NCBI GenBank assembly: GCA_022818765.1
Contig: CP063810.1
Coordinates: 645,309-709,308, forward strand
Origin: Bordetella sp.
GTDB lineage: Bacteria; Pseudomonadota; Gammaproteobacteria; Burkholderiales; Burkholderiaceae_B
Direction: 5' to 3'
DNA: 64,000 bases
Shown: positions 42,802-51,540 of the stretch, in pieces
Layout: every line of letters begins with the position of its first letter
How positions within the stretch are numbered: the stretch's first letter is position 1
The notes under the pieces: model-generated
The model's input: the letters and a program-made list of their open reading frames with translations, nothing else
The model's database searches: none
Told to the model about the DNA's origin: nothing
Made by a program: the position numbers and the translations under genes

Positions 42802-42851
42802 AATTAGAAATCGTATATTGAGAATTATATCTCAATATACGATTTCTAATT
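42802..42851 (-). terminator. Long perfect hairpin between the SCO gene and glmU
   Basis: Arms 42802-42823 and 42830-42851 are exact 22-base reverse complements with a six-base loop. It lies 52 bases after the SCO stop and 30 bases before the glmU ATG, so it probably ends the cytochrome oxidase transcript. On the minus strand only a weak T-rich stretch follows; on the plus strand TTTT follows. Confidence 0.6.
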
Positions 42852-42903
42852 TTTAAAAAAATTCAGATTCTCAAAGAGAGTATCAATAAAATTACTTCTC
42901 CCT

Positions 42904-43521
42904 TTATTTTTTCAAAAGAATATTAATATCATGTATCAAATTTTCTGTATTTTCATTGCTGTTTATTAAAACACGAGCTTGGTTTTTTCGATCAAATAAA
43001 TAGAACATAGAAGTATGATCAATATTATAATTTTCTACCTGATCTTGAGCTGGAATTTTGGAATAATATGCCTTAAATAAAAGAGCTGTTTCCTGTATTT
43101 CCTCTTCTGTACCTAATAAACCAAGAAAATTTGGATGAAAAAATGTAACATATTCTTTTAATAATTTTGGATTATCACGTTTTGAATCTATACTGACAAA
43201 TAAAACTTGTACTTCTTGAGCTAGATTTTTATCTAAACTATTTAAAGCAAAACTCAATTTTGATAAAGCAGCTGGGCAAACATCTGGGCATTTTGTAAAA
43301 CCAAAGAAAACAATTACTACTTTTCCAGAAAAATCTTTTAATTGACAGTATCTTCCATTGTGATCTTTAAGAGACAATCCTTCTCCTATATGAGTTCCTG
43401 TAATATCACTTCCTTGAAATATTGATATTTTTTCTGAACAAGATATGAGTAAAATACAAATAAAGATTATATAAAAGTTTTGAAGAGTTATAAATTTTCG
43501 ATAATATCTGAAATCTAACAT
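42904..43521 (-). CDS. SCO1/SenC family copper chaperone
   Basis: SCO proteins deliver copper to the CuA centre of cytochrome oxidase subunit II. An N-terminal hydrophobic segment ends in a lipobox-like LISC (Cys28), so it is probably a lipoprotein. The thioredoxin-like fold carries the copper ligands C78 and C82 in KCPDVCP and H169 in NIDHTSMF. 205 aa. Last gene of the cta cluster. Confidence 0.95.
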   Translation of the reverse strand: MLDFRYYRKFITLQNFYIIFICILLISCSEKISIFQGSDITGTHIGEGLSLKDHNGRYCQLKDFSGKVVIVFFGFTKCPDVCPAALSKLSFALNSLDKNLAQEVQVLFVSIDSKRDNPKLLKEYVTFFHPNFLGLLGTEEEIQETALLFKAYYSKIPAQDQVENYNIDHTSMFYLFDRKNQARVLINSNENTENLIHDINILLKK

Positions 43522-43543
43522 AAAAACCCCAATTTATAAATCA

Positions 43544-44440
43544 TCATATTATATGAATCCAATGATCTAATAATAATGTTGAAAATAGTAAAGATAAATA
43601 TAAAATTGAAAAGTGAAACAGTTTTTTAGCAAGCGCAATACTATGAAATTTGTATAATTTCCATGCATAAAAAACAAAAATGGTTCCAAGACTTATGGAA
43701 ATCAATAAATAGAAAATACCGCTCATTCCAACAATATACGGTAATAAACTACTTGAAATTAATAAAATGATGCTATATAAAAAAATATGCAAGCTGGTAA
43801 AATTAATTCCATGAGTTACCGGTAGCATAGGCAATCCTGTTTTTATATAATCATGATTTCGATATAAAGCTAGAGACCAAAAATGAGGAGGAGTCCATAC
43901 AAATATAATTAAAACTAAAATCCATGCTTCTGCTGATAATGAACCTGAAATGCTAGTCCAACCTAAAGCTGGTGGCATTGCTCCTGATAAACCACCGATT
44001 ACAATATTTTGTGGTGTTATTGGTTTTAAAATTAGAGTGTATATGAACACATAACCAAAAAAAGTTGCCAATGTTAACCACATTGTAAGAACATTTACAA
44101 AATTATACAGAATGCAAATTCCCAATCCACTGAATGCACATGATAAAACTATAACTTTCATATTTGAAATGTTATTAAAAATAAAAGATCGATATGCAGT
44201 TCTATGCATCTGGATATCAATTTTTTTTTCAATTAGACAGTTGATTGCAAATGCAGATGACGCTAATAACCAAATGCCAATAATCCCAGCAAAAAATCTA
44301 ACTGCATTTGGAAAACCAGGAACAGATAAAAACATTCCTATTATTGAACAATAAATAGCTAACTGTGTAACTTTTGGTTTAGTTAGCTTAATATATTGAT
44401 TTAGAATTTTATATTGTTGTTGTATAAAAAAAGATATCAT
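43544..44440 (-). CDS. ctaB: Heme O synthase (protoheme IX farnesyltransferase)
   Basis: CtaB/CyoE farnesylates heme B to heme O. It is a UbiA-type prenyltransferase with about eight to nine membrane helices; the Asp-rich motif region reads NCLIEKKIDIQMHRTAYR (67-84), where the first Asp of the usual NDxxD is replaced (NCLIE), while the second Asp and MxRT are kept. The GGLSGAMPPALGW segment is typical. 298 aa. It precedes SCO and follows ctaA by about 44 bases. Confidence 0.95.
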   Translation of the reverse strand: MISFFIQQQYKILNQYIKLTKPKVTQLAIYCSIIGMFLSVPGFPNAVRFFAGIIGIWLLASSAFAINCLIEKKIDIQMHRTAYRSFIFNNISNMKVIVLSCAFSGLGICILYNFVNVLTMWLTLATFFGYVFIYTLILKPITPQNIVIGGLSGAMPPALGWTSISGSLSAEAWILVLIIFVWTPPHFWSLALYRNHDYIKTGLPMLPVTHGINFTSLHIFLYSIILLISSSLLPYIVGMSGIFYLLISISLGTIFVFYAWKLYKFHSIALAKKLFHFSILYLSLLFSTLLLDHWIHII

Positions 44441-44484
44441 GATGATTTTTCATTTCGAACTAATAACCATATTTTAATGAAATG

Positions 44485-45477
44485 TTATTTCAATTTAGAT
44501 ATGCGGAAAATCATTATTATGTTAGATAAAAATAATCCTATAGAACCTGCATGATGTAATATTCCAAACAAAAGAGGAGATTCCAAAAAAACAATACTTA
44601 ATCCTGTAAGTAATTGAATTATCAGGCAGCTTAAAATCAGCATTGACATCTTATTTAAAATAGTTCTTTTTATCAAAAAATAACATAAAAAACCAAAATA
44701 GGAGATGATAATAAAAGCAAAATTTCTGTGTACCCAATGAATGGCTGTTAATGCATTTTGAGAAATTAATTCTCCATTATTCGATATTCCAAGTTCTCGC
44801 ATTATATAAAAACCTTCATTAAAGTTCATATCTGGAAACCATTTCCCTTGACATTTAGGAAAATCTGTGCATGCAAGTGTTGCATAATTTGAACTAACCC
44901 ATCCACCTAAACCAATTTGAATACAGATTAAAACTAAACCTATAATTGATAAAATCATCAATTTTCTGTTATCTGAATCTATTTTTTTAATAGAAAATAA
45001 TTTTTCTTTTAAAATAGTAATAAGCCCCAACGTTAATATTCCAAATAATAAATGAGCAGTTACAATAATAGGCATAAGCAAATGAGTAACTGTCCATGCT
45101 CCAAATGCTCCTTGAATACATACAGTTATAAAAGTAATTAAAGCTAACAATGGAGATTGATTTAATTCTGTCTGATAAAAATAACCAATAATAAAAATGC
45201 TAAAAATTAACAAACCAAGTATCGATGCAATATAACGATGAATCATTTCAATCCAAGCTTTGAAAATATTCACCGGTCCAAAAGGCATATTCTCGGACTC
45301 TTTTTTAATGTTTTGTAATGCAGAATAAGGTGAGAATTGTCCATAACAACCCGGCCAATCTGGGCAACCTAATCCAGAGTTTGTTAAACGAACAAAAGCT
45401 CCAAATACAATTAATTCAATAGTTAAAAAAAATGTAAAAAAAATTAATCTTCGGTATATATTAGTAATACAAGACAT
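44485..45477 (-). CDS. ctaA: Heme A synthase (COX15/CtaA)
   Basis: CtaA oxidises heme O to heme A for the aa3 oxidase. The 330-aa protein has eight membrane helices with paired heme-ligand histidines, for example in EMIHRYIAS, VTAHLLFG, AIHWVHRNF and ILHHAGSIG. The motif RLTNSGLGCPDWPGCYG near the N-terminus and a related LACTDFPKCQGKW mark the two halves of the duplicated fold. Consecutive with ctaB. Confidence 0.96.
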   Translation of the reverse strand: MSCITNIYRRLIFFTFFLTIELIVFGAFVRLTNSGLGCPDWPGCYGQFSPYSALQNIKKESENMPFGPVNIFKAWIEMIHRYIASILGLLIFSIFIIGYFYQTELNQSPLLALITFITVCIQGAFGAWTVTHLLMPIIVTAHLLFGILTLGLITILKEKLFSIKKIDSDNRKLMILSIIGLVLICIQIGLGGWVSSNYATLACTDFPKCQGKWFPDMNFNEGFYIMRELGISNNGELISQNALTAIHWVHRNFAFIIISYFGFLCYFLIKRTILNKMSMLILSCLIIQLLTGLSIVFLESPLLFGILHHAGSIGLFLSNIIMIFRISKLK

Positions 45478-45482
45478 TAGAA

Positions 45483-46121
45483 TTAACCAATATGTGAATT
45501 ATAAATTAATGTTCTAATATCCTTACAAAGTTTAGTCCCATCTGGATTTTTAGGAGATCGTAAAGTTAAATTTCCAAGTGGATCAATTATCCAAATAGAT
45601 TCAGTTAATAAGGATATATCTTTTAATTCAGAATTCCAAAGAATTAATTTTTGTAATTGTTCTATCTGAGCTCTAAGCATGATAGTGCCTTTGAAGGAAT
45701 AAATTATATCTTCTGGTACTGTACCATCATCTACAATTAACCATACACGAATCAATCGACTAACATTCTTTCCTTGGCTAGCATGACAATTTCTAGATAT
45801 AAAAAGTTTTTCTGCACATAATTCTTTACAAGAAGCTGAATCTATACTAAGAATCAACCATTTCCCCTTAAATATTTCAAAATTAAATAGATCTCCATTC
45901 AAAGTCTTAAAATCTAAATTTTTATATTCGTAAATAGAACTACGAGATTTAATTATTGTTCCATAATTGCTAGTTTTTTTAGGCCAATAAGCTGGATTTT
46001 TATATAGTATATAAGCACAAAAAATTGGAGCAATAGTTATCAACAGTGTCAAAGACACTGGGTTTAAGCAATTCTTTCTCAAAATTGAAAAAAATGATAA
46101 TGAGGATGTTCTTATTAACAT
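45483..46121 (-). CDS. Membrane-anchored thioredoxin-fold protein of the oxidase assembly cluster
   Basis: A 212-aa protein with one N-terminal membrane helix (about 22-41) and a periplasmic domain that resembles SCO/thioredoxin folds, with a CKELC motif (C98, C102) in the place of the SCO CxxxC. It sits between SURF1 and ctaA, where Burkholderiales carry a similar conserved gene of unknown exact role. A copper or disulfide function in oxidase assembly is inferred. The GKWLILSIDSASCKELC region is the strongest evidence. Confidence 0.7.
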   Translation of the reverse strand: MLIRTSSLSFFSILRKNCLNPVSLTLLITIAPIFCAYILYKNPAYWPKKTSNYGTIIKSRSSIYEYKNLDFKTLNGDLFNFEIFKGKWLILSIDSASCKELCAEKLFISRNCHASQGKNVSRLIRVWLIVDDGTVPEDIIYSFKGTIMLRAQIEQLQKLILWNSELKDISLLTESIWIIDPLGNLTLRSPKNPDGTKLCKDIRTLIYNSHIG

Positions 46122-46137
46122 AATAAAGTTTCCTAAT

Positions 46138-46914
46138 TTATTTTGGAAAGAAAGATTTATATCTAGTATCTTTTATTTTTTTCATAAAAATTATGAAAAA
46201 AATAAAAGATACAAACGCTAATGAGAACCATTGTATTGCATAGCCAATATTTTTGTGAAAATTAGTTGATGGTAAATTCCAATCTCTGATCAGTAAATCT
46301 TTATCCTCACTTGTTTGTTGTAAAATAACAGGCAGAAACGGCATTCCTAAAAATTCAGAGTAATCTTTAATCTCAAAGTTTTGTAAAATAGGGAAAATTT
46401 TGTTTTTTTCTGAAACAAAAGACTTAGATTCTTCTTTTGACTTATTGAATGGTAGCTCAAACAGGCGTGGTACATTTAATACTATCTTTCCTTTAATAGT
46501 AATCTCTACATCTAAATTGTTAGTAGGCAAAAATGATTCTGTTTTATCAGGAATTGTTCTTGGAAACCATCCACGTAATACAAATATAGAATATTTTTCA
46601 TCAATTAATAATGGTGTACCAAGCCAATATCCAGGTATTCCTTTATAATTCCGATTTTCAATTAAGATACTTTTATTAAGCAACCATCGCCCTGTTGCTT
46701 TTGCATTTCTCCATGGATTTAATTGCTCATAAGGAGTATATTCAGATAGAATAATAGTATTGAGATTATTAGCTATGTCAATTTTTTCAAGAATGGATCG
46801 ACGTTCGTTTGCTCTATCTAATTGCCAAAATCCAAGAAAAATCATTCCTAGAGTTATGAGAAATAAGAATATTAATGCCAGAAAATCTGACTTTGATAAA
46901 AAAATTTTACTCAT
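46138..46914 (-). CDS. SURF1 family cytochrome oxidase assembly protein
   Basis: SURF1 (Shy1) helps place heme A into subunit I. Two membrane helices, near residues 10-28 and 224-245, flank a periplasmic domain. Conserved signatures are LGFWQLDRANER, PWRNAKATGRW and VLRGWFPR. 258 aa. Its start is about 30 bases from the divergent DUF2909-type gene. Confidence 0.93.
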   Translation of the reverse strand: MSKIFLSKSDFLALIFLFLITLGMIFLGFWQLDRANERRSILEKIDIANNLNTIILSEYTPYEQLNPWRNAKATGRWLLNKSILIENRNYKGIPGYWLGTPLLIDEKYSIFVLRGWFPRTIPDKTESFLPTNNLDVEITIKGKIVLNVPRLFELPFNKSKEESKSFVSEKNKIFPILQNFEIKDYSEFLGMPFLPVILQQTSEDKDLLIRDWNLPSTNFHKNIGYAIQWFSLAFVSFIFFIIFMKKIKDTRYKSFFPK

Positions 46915-46944
46915 GTAAATATCCTTATATTGAAAAGGAATTTA

Positions 46945-47127
46945 ATGCGCATTTTGATATTTTTAATTTTTGTTTGTATTTTAATAAGTTTAGTATTTGC
47001 TTTAATATTTATTATAAAAGATAAGGGTTTACTAGATCGGTCTCTTATTGCATTAATAATTAGAATAAGTCTTTCTTTAAGTCTTTTTATTTTCTTGCTT
47101 TTAATGCATAAAATAGGTTTTATTTAA
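46945..47127 (+). CDS. Small twin-transmembrane protein (DUF2909-like)
   Basis: A 60-aa protein of two hydrophobic helices around a short polar loop (IKDKGLLDRS). The ATG at 46945 has AAGGA upstream; a TTG five codons earlier is open. It is the only plus-strand gene within the oxidase cluster, between SURF1 and ctaE, which is the position of the DUF2909 gene in Burkholderiales. Function unknown; the conserved location suggests a link to the oxidase. Confidence 0.75.
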   Translation: MRILIFLIFVCILISLVFALIFIIKDKGLLDRSLIALIIRISLSLSLFIFLLLMHKIGFI

Positions 47128-47163
47128 AAATTTAAAATAAGTTTACGTAATTTAAATTTTTAA
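47124..47163. terminator. AT-only hairpin between the DUF2909-like gene and ctaE
   Basis: Arms 47124-47136 and 47151-47163 are exact 13-base complements made only of A and T, with a 14-base loop. It begins at the stop of the plus-strand gene and lies before the ctaE stop, so it may serve both converging transcripts. A weak stem. Confidence 0.4.
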
Positions 47164-47184
47164 ATGATTAATATTTTTTAGTTA

Positions 47185-48060
47185 TTAAAACCAATAAACA
47201 AAAAGATATAAGCCTAACCAGATTACATCAACAAAATGCCAATACCAAGCAACAGCCTCAAAAACAAAGTGTTTATTCTGTGTTAAATGTTCTTTCATTA
47301 ATCGAATGAAGACTACTGTAAGCATTATTGTCCCAATAATCACATGGAATCCATGAAAACCTGTCAGCATGTAAAATAGAGATCCATAAATTCCAGAATT
47401 AAATTTTAGATTTAATTCTGAATATGCATGCATATATTCCAATATTTGGAATATAATGAAAGAAATTCCAAATATTATTGTTATAGCTAACCAAAAAGAA
47501 GATTGTTTACAATTGTTTTTTCTTAAAAAATTATGAGAAATTGTTATAGTTAAACCTGAAGTTAAAAGTAAAGCTGTATTAATCGTAGGTAACCAAAAAG
47601 CATTAACAATTTCAAATTGATCTACGATATTTCCTGGTCCTGAATTAGGCCATACAGCTTGAAAATTTGGCCAGAGAATAATTTTATGATCCAAATCTCC
47701 TAACCAAGGAATTGTAATATTTCTTATATACCACAAGGCTCCAAAAAATCCGAAAAAGAACATTATTTCAGAGAAAATAAACCATCCCATACCCCATCGG
47801 TAAGACATATCTATCCGAGATCCATATAATCCTTTTTGAGATTCTAAGATAGATTCATGAAACCAAAGATAAAGAACGATCAATAAACATATAAAACTGA
47901 ATATAGTTATCCATTTTCCCAGGACAAAATTATTGACCCATCCAGATGCACCCAGACCTATTCCCAGAATAGATACAGACATTCTGATTGGTTGAGCTGA
48001 GCTGTTTGGTACAAAATAATATGGTGGTTCTATATTTTTGATAGAATGAATTTCATTCAT
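47185..48060 (-). CDS. ctaE: Cytochrome c oxidase subunit III
   Basis: Subunit III stabilises the oxidase and supports proton uptake. Seven membrane helices are visible; signatures are RWGMGWFIFSEIMFFFGFFGA and FHGFHVIIGTIML, ending WHFVDVIWLGLYLFVYWF. 291 aa. About 21 bases after the DUF2970-like gene. Confidence 0.97.
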   Translation of the reverse strand: MNEIHSIKNIEPPYYFVPNSSAQPIRMSVSILGIGLGASGWVNNFVLGKWITIFSFICLLIVLYLWFHESILESQKGLYGSRIDMSYRWGMGWFIFSEIMFFFGFFGALWYIRNITIPWLGDLDHKIILWPNFQAVWPNSGPGNIVDQFEIVNAFWLPTINTALLLTSGLTITISHNFLRKNNCKQSSFWLAITIIFGISFIIFQILEYMHAYSELNLKFNSGIYGSLFYMLTGFHGFHVIIGTIMLTVVFIRLMKEHLTQNKHFVFEAVAWYWHFVDVIWLGLYLFVYWF

Positions 48061-48081
48061 AATGATTTTTAATCAGTAAGT

Positions 48082-48291
48082 TTATGCAATCCTGTTGCAA
48101 TAATTATATGTCGCTAAATTGGCAAGTGTTACTAACAATAACACTAAACAAATACAGCAAATTATACCTATTAAAATAATGTAAGAATAGCTTGTTTTAG
48201 TGGCATCTTTTTGACAATCAAATTTTTTTCTAATACCTAAGAATCCCCATAGAACTATTTTTAATGTTCCTAAAAATTGTTTAATTATCAT
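48082..48291 (-). CDS. DUF2970-like small membrane protein
   Basis: A 69-aa protein with a conserved-looking N-terminal amphipathic stretch (LKIVLWGFLGIRKK) and one membrane helix (about 37-58). Burkholderiales have a DUF2970 gene between ctaG and ctaE; this gene has that position relative to ctaE, but ctaG is absent. Role unknown. Confidence 0.75.
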   Translation of the reverse strand: MIIKQFLGTLKIVLWGFLGIRKKFDCQKDATKTSYSYIILIGIICCICLVLLLVTLANLATYNYCNRIA

Positions 48292-48317
48292 ATTTGAATC
48301 TGTTAAAAATTATTTAA

Positions 48318-48443
48318 TTAAGCATAAATTTCTGGCATAAAAAATATTGAAGATCCACGAAAAAACGTCCAAAAAAATACAAAAAGAACAAAAACAAATA
48401 GACTTAATCCTAGAATTCGATTACTAATTTTTCTGAAATTCAT
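48318..48443 (-). CDS. Putative cytochrome oxidase small assembly protein
   Basis: A 41-aa frame starting ATG at 48443 (MNFRKISNRILGLSLFVFVL) with one membrane helix and ending at TAA 48318. Burkholderiales carry a tiny single-helix gene just after ctaD, with a similar basic N-terminus followed by LGL and FF. It could instead be the remnant N-terminus of ctaG, whose own membrane anchor looks similar. Too short for certainty. Confidence 0.45.
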   Translation of the reverse strand: MNFRKISNRILGLSLFVFVLFVFFWTFFRGSSIFFMPEIYA

Positions 48444-48463
48444 AGAAATTTACTTTGCAAAAA

Positions 48464-50065
48464 TTATTTAACAAAAGGAGGATTTTCAAAAGTATGAAAA
48501 GGAGCTGGGGAGGGAACTGTCCATTCTAAACCATCTGCACCATCCCAAGGCTTCTCTGAAGCAATATCTCCTATTTGTCTATAACAACGTAGTACAGTGT
48601 ACAAAAATATAAGCTGTGAGAATCCAAATAAAAAGGCTCCAATAGTAGATATTTGATGAAAAGTAGTAAACTGTGCTGCATAATCTACATATCGCCTTGG
48701 CATGCCTGCTAAACCTAAAAAATGCATAGGAAAGAAGGTTAAATTGAAAGAAATTAAAGAAGACCAAAAATGAAATTTTCCAAGACTCTCTTTATACATT
48801 CGGCCAGTCCATTTAGGTAACCAATAGTAGGTTCCTGCAAATAGAGCAAATAAAGACCCGGCAACAAGGACATAGTGGAAATGTGCTACAACATAATATG
48901 TATCATGAACTTGAATATCGATAGGAGCTGCAGATAAAATCAATCCAGTAAATCCACCTATAGAAAAAACAAAAATGAAACCTATAGAAAAAAGCATAGG
49001 TGTTTCAAAACTCATTGATCCACGCCACATTGTTGCAACCCAATTGAATACTTTAACACCTGTTGGTATCGAAATTAGCATTGTGGCATACATAAAATAA
49101 AGCTCACCAATGACAGGCATTCCAGTTGTAAACATATGATGAGCCCATACAATAAAGGATAAGACAGCAATTGATGCAGTTGCATAGACCATTGATGAGT
49201 AACCAAATAGTTTTTTTCTTGAAAAAGCAGGTACAATGGTCGATATAATTCCAAATGCAGGAAGTATCATAATATACACTTCTGGATGTCCAAAAAACCA
49301 AAATAAATGCTGATATAAGACAGGATCACCACCAGCCGATGCATTAAAAAAGGTTGTTCCAAAATGACGATCAGTAAGTATCATCGTAATAGCAGCAGCT
49401 AAAACGGGCAAAACAGCAATTAACAAAAAAGCTGTAATTAACCAGGTCCAACAAAATAATGGCATTTTCATTAAAGTCATTCCTGGTGCTCTCATATTTA
49501 AGATGGTAACAATTATATTGATCGCCCCCATAATTGATGATGCTCCCATTATATGCATCGCAAAAATTCCTAAATCCATTCCAGGCCCCATTTGTATAGA
49601 TAAAGGAGCATACAATGTCCATCCAGCAGCAGGAGCTCCACCTGGAACTAAAAATGAACTTATAAGCATAAATCCAGCAACAGGGAGCAGCCAGAAACTA
49701 AAATTATTCATTCTGGCAAATGCCATATCCGAAGCTCCAATATGCATTGGAATCATCCAATTAGCAAATCCTACAAAAGCTGGCATAATTGCTCCAAAAA
49801 CCATAATTAAGCCATGCATAGTTGTAAATTGATTAAATAATTCGGGTTGAAAAAATTGTAATCCGGGTTCAAATAATTCTGCTCGTAATAACAATGCTAA
49901 TGATCCACCTAACAAAAGCATAAAAAATGAAAATATAAGATACATTGTGCCAATATCTTTATGATTTGTTGCTAATAACCATCTTTTCCATCCAATAGGC
50001 ATCTCATGATGATGCATCTCGAATCTATTATGTTTATATGTAAAATTTTCATTGGATATGCTCAT
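48464..50065 (-). CDS. ctaD: Cytochrome c oxidase subunit I
   Basis: Catalytic subunit of the aa3-type oxidase. Heme a ligands H84 and H397, heme a3 ligand H395, CuB ligands H260, H309 and H310, and the crosslinked Y264 (HPEVY) are all present. K338 (TGVKVFNW) of the K-channel and E262 of the D-channel are also present, so it is an A1-type pump. About 12 membrane helices, 533 aa. Confidence 0.99.
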   Translation of the reverse strand: MSISNENFTYKHNRFEMHHHEMPIGWKRWLLATNHKDIGTMYLIFSFFMLLLGGSLALLLRAELFEPGLQFFQPELFNQFTTMHGLIMVFGAIMPAFVGFANWMIPMHIGASDMAFARMNNFSFWLLPVAGFMLISSFLVPGGAPAAGWTLYAPLSIQMGPGMDLGIFAMHIMGASSIMGAINIIVTILNMRAPGMTLMKMPLFCWTWLITAFLLIAVLPVLAAAITMILTDRHFGTTFFNASAGGDPVLYQHLFWFFGHPEVYIMILPAFGIISTIVPAFSRKKLFGYSSMVYATASIAVLSFIVWAHHMFTTGMPVIGELYFMYATMLISIPTGVKVFNWVATMWRGSMSFETPMLFSIGFIFVFSIGGFTGLILSAAPIDIQVHDTYYVVAHFHYVLVAGSLFALFAGTYYWLPKWTGRMYKESLGKFHFWSSLISFNLTFFPMHFLGLAGMPRRYVDYAAQFTTFHQISTIGAFLFGFSQLIFLYTVLRCYRQIGDIASEKPWDGADGLEWTVPSPAPFHTFENPPFVK

Positions 50066-50113
50066 GAGAGCTCCTTTCTGTTGAAAGCCAATTCAATTAA
50101 AAACAAAAAATAA

Positions 50114-51268
50114 TTAATGTGCTTTCTCAATTTCTTTTGGTAAAACGATAGGATCTAAGCCCTTTCCTTGGTTTGTCCAAGCATGACGTATAAAAGTAAT
50201 TACAGCGGAAATTTCCACATCATTAAGTTGATTTTCAAATGCTGCCATAGCAGTACCAGGTTTTCCCTTTAAAACAACATCAATTTGATTTTCTTTTTTT
50301 CCAAGAACAATTTTTGTTCCATCTAATGATGGAAATACACCTGATAATCCTCTACCAGTTGATTGATGACAAGCAATACAATTGCTCTCATATACTGTTT
50401 TTCCTCGAGAAATTAGCTCTTCTTTTGTCCAATTTTTATTTGGATCATCAGCTAAATCTAACAATTTTTTCTTTTGAAAAAGAACCCATTTTTCATAATC
50501 AGATTCAGATATTGCTTCTACAACGATAGGCATAAAAGCATGATCCTTTCCACAAAGCTCCGCACACTGGCCACGATAAAGCCCTGGTTTTTCAGCTCTA
50601 AACCAAGTATCACGCAAAAATCCAGGAATTGCATCTTGTTTGACGCCAAAGTCAGGTACCATCCAAGAATGAATGACATCAGCAGATGTTATCATGAGTC
50701 GGACTTTCTTATTTATAGGAACAACAATATTATTATCTACTTCCATTAAATAATATTGACCTTTTTGTTCACGATTTTCAATTTGAGAGCGAGGTGTTGA
50801 CAAATTTGACAAAAATTTAATACCAGTAGCTGTCCCATCTAGATATTCATAACCCCATTTCCATTGAAACCCTGTCACTTTTATCGTGAGATCCGCGCCA
50901 GTAGTATCTTTCATTGCTAAAACTGTTTTTGTAGCTGGTATTGCCATGCCAATAACTATAAAAAATGGGATAATTGTCCACGCTATTTCAACGCCGATAT
51001 TTTCATGAAAAGTTGATGCTTTATAACCTTTTGATTTTCTATGTGCCCAAATAGAATAAAACATTACACTGAAAACAATAATAAAAATTACAGCACAAAT
51101 ACTAAGTAATATCCAATGCAAATTAGCAATTTCTTGAGAGATTTTTGTTACCCCTCGATGTAAGTTGAGCTGATTGACCTTTGGTCCACCAGGCATGTCC
51201 AGAATTTCTGCATTTGCTAAATTAAGAGTTATCACGGCTATTAAAATACCGAATATCCCTTTTAACAT
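50114..51268 (-). CDS. ctaC: Cytochrome c oxidase subunit II with fused cytochrome c domain
   Basis: Subunit II receives electrons from cytochrome c. After a signal peptide (1-20) and two membrane helices comes the cupredoxin domain with CuA ligands H200, C235, E237, C239, H243 and M246. A C-terminal class I cytochrome c domain has CIACH (297-301), so this is a caa3-like subunit that can take electrons through its own heme. 384 aa. First gene of the oxidase cluster. Confidence 0.98.
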   Translation of the reverse strand: MLKGIFGILIAVITLNLANAEILDMPGGPKVNQLNLHRGVTKISQEIANLHWILLSICAVIFIIVFSVMFYSIWAHRKSKGYKASTFHENIGVEIAWTIIPFFIVIGMAIPATKTVLAMKDTTGADLTIKVTGFQWKWGYEYLDGTATGIKFLSNLSTPRSQIENREQKGQYYLMEVDNNIVVPINKKVRLMITSADVIHSWMVPDFGVKQDAIPGFLRDTWFRAEKPGLYRGQCAELCGKDHAFMPIVVEAISESDYEKWVLFQKKKLLDLADDPNKNWTKEELISRGKTVYESNCIACHQSTGRGLSGVFPSLDGTKIVLGKKENQIDVVLKGKPGTAMAAFENQLNDVEISAVITFIRHAWTNQGKGLDPIVLPKEIEKAH

Positions 51269-51540
51269 CTTTTATAATCCTTATTTCGTAAAATAAAATT
51301 TTTATTTTTGCTTTATAAACTAGAATCATGTATATAAAGTGTAAAATTAATTAAAAGAAACCTAAACTCATTGCTAAATCCTTTCATTATAGCGCTATTA
51401 ATATTTTATAGATATATCCAATCAAAATATATTTCTTACTTAATAAAAATTACTCATTCGAATAAATTCACACAAAATCTTTTTAAGATTGAAGTGCTTT
51501 GTTCTTAAAAAATACAAATTTAAAAGAAAATTGTAAAATT
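51269..51540 (-). other. rpoH-ctaC intergenic region
   Basis: A 272-base AT-rich gap with no gene. It should contain the oxidase operon promoter; a TATAAT-like element occurs near 51395 but without a convincing -35. A short AATCTT/AAGATT inverted repeat lies at 51476-51490, after the rpoH stop and facing ctaC. I see no strong terminator. Confidence 0.4.

Noticed and set aside
48579..49622. Several short minus-strand frames of 60-85 aa within ctaD
   Set aside because: Out-of-frame shadows rich in Cys, Tyr and Phe; the ctaD frame is intact and conserved.
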